From Lentihominibacter faecis (lineage in GTDB: Bacteria > Bacillota > Clostridia > Peptostreptococcales > Anaerovoracaceae), in the NCBI RefSeq assembly GCF_014306095.1, contig NZ_JACRWC010000004.1:1-18694 (forward strand): 18,694 bases of DNA, given 5' to 3'. Made by a program: the position numbers and the translations under genes. Below, piece after piece: positions 15,132 to 18,694 of this stretch. The stretch's first letter is position 1. Each line of letters starts with the position of its first letter. The notes under the pieces were generated by a model. It ran no database searches. It worked only from the letters and a program-made list of their open reading frames with translations, and was not told the DNA's origin.

Positions 15132-15187
15132 AAAAAAAAGACAATTCCCCCTTCCGCATATTTTTCTGCGGTACTGAAATCGTCTTG
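15132..15187 (-). terminator. Terminator insulating the sigma-54 promoter
   Basis: On the minus strand AAGACGATTTC pairs with GGAATTGTCTT over 11 bp (two G-U), enclosing an inner CCGCA/TGCGG hairpin, and eight T residues follow. It would end the upstream hypothetical gene's transcript only nine bases before the -24 element. That would stop read-through into the BCCT operon. Confidence 0.8.
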
Positions 15188-15263
15188 AATCGTTGTAATT
15201 CTAATGGATCGATAAAAACTTTTTTCTACAAAGTTCTATGCTTTGCACAGTTCGTCATTCCTT

Positions 15264-15283
15264 TTCTTAGTGCTTCTTAGTGC
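15264..15283. repeat. Perfect tandem 10-mer TTCTTAGTGC x2
   Basis: TTCTTAGTGC occurs at 15264-15273 and again directly at 15274-15283, next to the large inverted repeat upstream of the sigma-54 promoter. It may be part of the activator binding region, or a simple slippage duplication. Confidence 0.6.
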
Positions 15284-15346
15284 AAAAATATGCAAAAAAT
15301 CGAAGTTGTTCTCTGTGTATTTTCGCTTATTTTTGCATTTTTTTGC
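15282..15346. promoter_or_regulatory. Large inverted repeat, candidate upstream activator site
   Basis: The left arm GCAAAAATATGCAAAAAATCG (from 15282) and the right arm, read as its complement GCAAAAAAATGCAAAAATAAGC (to 15346), match closely with small indels. They are separated by about 17 bases. The repeat lies about 160-220 bases upstream of the -24 element, within the usual range for enhancer sites of sigma-54 activators. It starts right after the stop codon of the neighbouring gene, so a terminator role for that gene is a competing reading. Confidence 0.55.
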
Positions 15347-15348
15347 CC

Positions 15349-15936
15349 TTATTTGCTCACCGGCATCTGTAGTCCTCCCAGCATGGTCTGCATCAGCTCA
15401 TCGGAAAGCAAGACATCCCATCCATAATAGCCATTATCCACCATAGGCAGATAGATCACGGTCTGCGCAGTCTCACCGGAGGATGCTGCCTCGATCTGCT
15501 GTACATAAAGATCCAGACACTTGGCGTTCAGTGCTGTCTTATCCGCCACTTCATCAGTATAAAGGTTGCTTTTTATAAAATCGTACGCCGCTTTGTCATA
15601 AGCTGCCGAAACCTGACTGAAATCATTGCAGGTCACAGTCACTTTCGCTACAGCCACGTCGTCTTTAGCCGCCACCTTGTCCACTTCATAGGAAAAGTTC
15701 TGGAACAGCGCATCGTCCATCCGATCCACCACGCCTTCATCTCCTTCTACATTGCAGATAAAATTGATGTATGAGTTATCCATGTATTTTTCCATGACCT
15801 GCGGCTCGTTGTTTTTCAGTCCTTCCAAAAAATCCTTTGCCGCATCTTCCGGCGTTGTGGAAACGATATTCGCCACACCGCCCTGCAGCAGGACAGTCAC
15901 GATCATGGATATGATACCTTTTAATAAAAACTGCAT
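15349..15936 (-). CDS. Exported hypothetical protein, NTF2-like/DUF4878-type
   Basis: This 195-residue protein has an N-terminal hydrophobic signal or anchor (about 3-25: FLLKGIISMIVTVLLQGGVA) without a lipobox cysteine. An alpha/beta domain follows, starting TTPEDAAKDFLEGLKNN. That opening resembles DUF4878/NTF2-like stress or lumazine-binding-type exported proteins, where the first helix carries this wording. A GAAAGAAGG site precedes the ATG. It is transcribed in the same direction as the GRE operon but is separated by a terminator and a dedicated sigma-54 promoter, so it is probably an independent chromosomal gene. Function is unknown. Confidence 0.75.
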   Translation of the reverse strand: MQFLLKGIISMIVTVLLQGGVANIVSTTPEDAAKDFLEGLKNNEPQVMEKYMDNSYINFICNVEGDEGVVDRMDDALFQNFSYEVDKVAAKDDVAVAKVTVTCNDFSQVSAAYDKAAYDFIKSNLYTDEVADKTALNAKCLDLYVQQIEAASSGETAQTVIYLPMVDNGYYGWDVLLSDELMQTMLGGLQMPVSK

Positions 15937-16185
15937 GGTTTTGCCTTCTTTCCAAGCGTTGCATAGCCCGTGGCTCCTCCGCTCAGATTTATTTTACCAA
16001 ACTTTGCCGGAAAAACAATCCGCCTGAAGTTATTTTTTTGATTTCAAGAAGGTTTTCTGTTAAGCTGTATGTAAGGATATCTTCTGAAAAATACGAAAGA
16101 GGAGTTTTTATGCTTACCATATCTAAAAAATAGTAGAATTTTTCTCTCTCGCACAAGATGAATAGAAGCCCGTTAAGGGATAGGA

Positions 16186-16240
16186 AAACGCCGAAAACCC
16201 GCATGAACACTACGTTTTTGTGAGTTGTCGGCGTTTCTTT
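16186..16240. terminator. Hairpin terminator, probably bidirectional
   Basis: AAACGCCGA (16186-16194) and TCGGCGTTT (16228-16236) pair perfectly, with a further AAC/GTT extension inward. TTTCTTTT follows on the plus strand and TTTT on the minus strand. It would end minus-strand transcription from the lipoprotein gene at 16351. Confidence 0.65.
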
Positions 16241-16270
16241 TACCCTCTGTTTTCATGGTGCTTTTTCCGT

Positions 16271-16292
16271 AAATGGTGCCCAAATGGTGCCC
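16271..16292. repeat. Perfect tandem 11-mer AAATGGTGCCC x2
   Basis: AAATGGTGCCC at 16271-16281 is repeated directly at 16282-16292 and followed by AAATTCC. The repeat lies between the terminator and the AT-rich regulatory region, where an attachment site of an inserted element could be. No integrase is visible next to it in this window. Confidence 0.55.
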
Positions 16293-16350
16293 AAATTCCA
16301 CGCGGGCATATAAAAGAATGTACTTGAAAATTACTTGTTAGTAAGACCAA

Positions 16351-16836
16351 TCAATAATTAACATCTATACACTCCCTAAAACCAGATGGATCACCTAGTT
16401 TTGCTTTGTCAATATTTTCTCGCAAATAATTACGAGTAGCGTCATCGCACCTGTCTTTTCCCATATATGGCATATCAAATGCTTTTTCCAATTCTTCTAA
16501 TGCTTTTTCGGCTCTTTCCGGATTTGTATTATAAGTGTCAAGCCATTCTTTCATCCATGAATATTCCCACAAGTTAGAAGCTCTTGTTTCACCATAGCCA
16601 ACTTGGAAAGAAGCCCCTGTATCTTCATTTTCCAACTTTTTAGGAAGTTCAACTCCATCTGGCCAATCCAAACTGTCAATGGTTGCAAGATATTCTTCTT
16701 CGATATGCTCAAAGTCTGTAAATCCTCTTGAATCAGATGTAGTATCAGAATTAGAACACCCCGCAAACATTAAGCATATCATTAAAGTAAAAATCATTCC
16801 TAAAAGAATTTTTGTTTTAGCAGATAATATTTTCAT
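16351..16836 (-). CDS. Small lipoprotein after transporter remnant
   Basis: This 161-residue predicted lipoprotein has the signal KILLGMIFTLMICLMFAGC with lipidation Cys27. An acidic, mostly helical, surface-exposed domain follows, with SLDWPDGVELPKKLENEDT and a C-terminal RNYLRENIDKAKLGDPSGFREC. I do not recognise the family. A GGAGG site precedes the ATG and the gene follows the truncated permease by 26 bases, so it was part of that operon. It parallels the lipoprotein at 668 in being attached to an FtsX-type ABC system, but the two share no visible sequence similarity. It looks intact although its transporter is not. Confidence 0.82.
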   Translation of the reverse strand: MKILSAKTKILLGMIFTLMICLMFAGCSNSDTTSDSRGFTDFEHIEEEYLATIDSLDWPDGVELPKKLENEDTGASFQVGYGETRASNLWEYSWMKEWLDTYNTNPERAEKALEELEKAFDMPYMGKDRCDDATRNYLRENIDKAKLGDPSGFRECIDVNY

Positions 16837-16862
16837 ATTTATTCCTCCAATTTCTTAAACTT

Positions 16863-17289
16863 TTATCTAAGTGCTAATGCAGGTTCCAGTTTTGCTGCTT
16901 TTATTGCGGGCAATAACCCGCCTAATAATGCAACAATAACAGAAGTTATTACAGCTATGACAGCCGAAAAAATAGGATAACTTGGTGCTGTTATTGGTGA
17001 ATCAGGTGGAAGCAATACACTGATACCTTCAACGATAAGTAGCGAGAGTAAAATTGACGCAATGCAAACGAATATTGAAATAATCAGTTGCGTACCTAAA
17101 ACCAAAGTAACAATATTTGCGCGGGAAGCTCCTATTGCTCTTCTAATCAACAGCTCATGTGTACGTTGTTCTAAAGAAGATAAACCTATGTTAATCTGTC
17201 CCAAAACAGAAACAAACAATAATAAAAACGATTATTATCATACATAGCATAGGTAACGCCATAATTCGATTTTGGTATTTCACCAACAT
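16863..17289 (-). pseudogene. Deletion-scarred MacAB-type efflux system remnant
   Basis: Two unrelated pieces are joined. From 17289 a good AAGGAGGT site and ATG open MLVKYQNRIMALPMLCMIII, a membrane-anchored N-terminus like that of a MacA/HlyD-type adaptor, which stops after about 31 codons at 17191. In another frame, from about 17231 to 16863, lies only the C-terminal part of a MacB/FtsX permease: GLSSLEQRTHELLIRRAIGASRANI, then two helices and the tail LPAIKAAKLEPALALR. The ATPase, most of the adaptor and the permease N-terminus are absent, which points to an internal deletion near 17200-17235. A TTG at 17219 could start the permease piece, but no ribosome binding site supports it. The adaptor assignment is tentative; the permease tail is clear. 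Confidence 0.72.
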
Positions 17290-17329
17290 ACCTCCTTGTT
17301 ATTGTATATTATATTTCGTTTAAAGATAA

Positions 17330-17374
17330 AAGGCTTTCACCTTGATACAATAATTGTATCAAAATAAAAGCCTT
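17330..17374 (-). terminator. Long palindromic terminator downstream of vanS-like gene
   Basis: The inner palindrome TTGATACAAT-A-ATTGTATCAA (17342-17362) is perfect. It is enclosed by AAGGCTTT (17330-17337) and AAAGCCTT (17367-17374). On the minus strand CCTTTTATCTTT follows. It separates the two-component genes from the transporter remnant. The 21-bp palindrome could also be an operator for the regulator. Confidence 0.75.
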
Positions 17375-17435
17375 AATTTTGATGATTGTTCGCAAGAAAA
17401 TCCTCTTTTTTGCTACGGAATTTCTTACGATTTTC

Positions 17436-18524
17436 CTACGAAAGTGGAAGTGTAACTATAAATTTTATACACTCGTCTTTACTATGAGCAACAATAGTCC
17501 CCTTATGTAGTTCTACAATATGTTTCGCAATCGCAAGTCCCAATCCGGCACCACCACTTGTAGTATTTCTTGATGTGTCAACTCGGTAAAACTGCTCAAA
17601 TATTAGTTTTAGTTTTTCTTCTGCGATAGGATTCCCAAAATTTTCAAAAGTAATTACAATAGTGTTCTCTTGAAGTTCTGTGGTTATTGCAACTTCTGTA
17701 TCTGTATAACTGTAAATTACCGCATTACGCAAGAGATTATCGAACACACGTTGTATTTTGTTTGCGTCGCAATGTAGCATAATGTCGCTTGTACTATTGA
17801 GAGTACATTTCAAATTTTTTTCCTTTAATATGGGCTTAAATTCATAGATAAGTTGTTCTAATAAACGGGTCAAATTTATGTTGCTGTATTGTAATGTTAT
17901 GTTAGATAAGTTAAATCGTGTGATTTCAAAAAACTCGTTTATCAAATCTTCAAGACGTTCTGCTTTATCAAGAGAAATAGAAAGATACTTTTCTCTTAAC
18001 TCCTGTGATATTTGTTGTTCATCATCATGCAGTAGTGTTAGATAGCCAATGACGGAAGAAAGCGGCGTTTTCAAATCATGTGCAAGGTACATAATCAAAT
18101 CATTCTTGCGCTGTTCATTTTCCTGTGCAAGTCGCGCATTGTTTTCTGCTTCTTGCTTTAAGCGATTTATGTTGATAGCAATTTCGCTTAGTTCCGGTGA
18201 GAGTTCAATATAATCTACTGATTTATCAAATAGTTTTCCTGTTGCAGCTTGTAACTCGTAGACATAATTAACAACCTTTTTCAAAAGTTTATAAGTCAAA
18301 TACAAAATGCAAACTACCCATAATATAAGCCCTACCATATAAACATAAAGTCCCCTATATATCAGGTAGTAATGTTCCACATATCTATCCAGTACCCAAG
18401 TAAGTCCTATATCTAACGAAACCGTACACACTAAGATAATTCCCGAACAAATTACACTCTGTAAGATATAACTTTTAAACAGGATTGTAAGCAGATAATT
18501 TTGTTCATTTTTATTCAATTTCAT
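17436..18524 (-). CDS. VanS-like sensor histidine kinase (VanG-type resemblance)
   Basis: This 362-residue membrane sensor kinase has two transmembrane segments (about 17-42 and 58-80) around a very short extracellular loop. A HAMP-like linker leads to the HisKA domain with His149 in YLAHDLKTPLSSVIGY. The ATPase domain has the N-box RVFDNLLRNA (Asn263, Asn267), a G1 region ENFGNPI and the G2 box GGAGLGLAIA (324-333). The sequence around the H-box and the ELREKYLSISLDKAERLEDLINEFFEITRFNL segment closely resembles VanS of VanG-type clusters, from memory. Its ATG overlaps the end of the vanR-like gene by 14 bases, so they are co-translated. No vanG, vanXY or vanT gene follows. The local target may have been the decayed efflux operon. 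Confidence 0.9.
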   Translation of the reverse strand: MKLNKNEQNYLLTILFKSYILQSVICSGIILVCTVSLDIGLTWVLDRYVEHYYLIYRGLYVYMVGLILWVVCILYLTYKLLKKVVNYVYELQAATGKLFDKSVDYIELSPELSEIAININRLKQEAENNARLAQENEQRKNDLIMYLAHDLKTPLSSVIGYLTLLHDDEQQISQELREKYLSISLDKAERLEDLINEFFEITRFNLSNITLQYSNINLTRLLEQLIYEFKPILKEKNLKCTLNSTSDIMLHCDANKIQRVFDNLLRNAVIYSYTDTEVAITTELQENTIVITFENFGNPIAEEKLKLIFEQFYRVDTSRNTTSGGAGLGLAIAKHIVELHKGTIVAHSKDECIKFIVTLPLS

Positions 18525-18694
18525 AACCTACCCCCCAAACTGTTTTGATAAATTTTGGATTTTTGGCGGGTTCATTTAATTTTTCTCTAAGCCGCCCTAT
18601 ATGTGCCATTACGGTGTTGTTATTATCTAAATATTTTTCTTTCCAGATATTTTCAAATAGTTCCTCAGTTGAAACAACTTTGCCTTGATGTTCA
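18511..18694 (-). CDS. VanR-like response regulator, C-terminal part only (runs off window)
   Basis: The last 60 codons of an OmpR-family regulator are visible: the recognition part of the winged helix, with STEELFENIWKEKYLDNNN, TVMAHIGRLREKL and the terminal IKTVWGVGYEIE. This wording is typical of VanR proteins, especially VanG-type. The N-terminal receiver domain lies beyond the right edge. The stop codon overlaps the start of the kinase gene in a TTATGAAATTGAATAA arrangement. It is not the missing end of the regulator at 37-505, which belongs to a different subfamily and a different contig end. Confidence 0.88.
   Translation of the reverse strand, partial: EHQGKVVSTEELFENIWKEKYLDNNNTVMAHIGRLREKLNEPAKNPKFIKTVWGVGYEIE

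Larger units (their letters stand above)
15937..16350. other. Intergenic junction between chromosomal and AT-rich segments
   Basis: No convincing gene is visible. A strong GAGGAG site and ATG near 16110 open a frame of only seven codons (MLTISKK, stop), like the 5' stub of an interrupted gene. Downstream are the terminator hairpin at 16186-16236 and a tandem 11-mer at 16271-16292. Base composition and gene content change across this stretch, which suggests the edge of an inserted element. Confidence 0.45.

Noticed and set aside
15989..16210. A 73-codon minus-strand frame.
   Set aside because: Low-complexity hydrophobic product across a terminator hairpin, with no ribosome binding site.
1..18694. 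The truncated regulator at the left edge and the regulator tail at the right edge could be halves of one gene on a circular molecule.
   Set aside because: The left edge is adapter, the two pieces belong to different OmpR subfamilies (the right one is VanR-like), and the frames would still miss about ten residues.
17436..18694. A vancomycin resistance cluster.
   Set aside because: Only regulator and sensor genes are present; no ligase, dipeptidase or racemase gene is visible.

Overview
The window looks like part of a genome assembly from an anaerobic Bacillota, class Clostridia, probably a gut Lachnospiraceae-like organism. This is inferred from the Tn916-family conjugation module, the oxygen-sensitive glycyl radical chemistry, the strong AGGAGG ribosome binding sites and the mixed base composition. 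The first 36 bases are not genomic: they match a degraded Nextera/Tn5 sequencing adapter, so the left edge is a true contig end.

Region A (about 37-7400) is the right-hand part of a Tn916-family integrative conjugative element. It carries a truncated response regulator, then divergently a lipoprotein, two FtsX-type permeases and an ABC ATPase, sitting where Tn916 carries tet(M). These are followed by the recombination and regulation end: an orf7-like sigma factor, an orf8-like HTH protein, a structured 310-base spacer, xis and int. The sigma gene appears to start at ATA and has its ribosome binding site buried in a 12-bp hairpin. Repeats resembling Int arm sites and a T-run/A-run junction near 7385-7399 mark the probable right end.

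Region B (about 7400-16100) is of higher GC and looks chromosomal. A PAS/AAA+/Fis sigma-54 activator on the plus strand faces a minus-strand operon: BCCT transporter, glycyl radical enzyme (GRE), its radical-SAM activase, then an EamA-type transporter. A canonical GG-N10-GC sigma-54 promoter precedes the BCCT gene. It is insulated by a terminator and lies downstream of a large inverted repeat that could be the activator site. The logic reads as: sense a compound, import it, cleave or rearrange it by radical chemistry, perhaps export the product. The GRE has the active-site string GCVSP, without the Glu of the usual GCVE eliminases and decarboxylases and without the Cys-Cys of pyruvate formate-lyase, so its reaction cannot be assigned. 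This is the best candidate for an undescribed system in the window.

Region C (about 16180-18694) is AT-rich again and probably another acquired segment. On the minus strand it holds the end of a VanR-like regulator, a VanS-like (VanG-type) kinase, a terminator, a deletion-scarred MacAB-type transporter remnant and a small lipoprotein. No vancomycin-resistance structural genes are visible.
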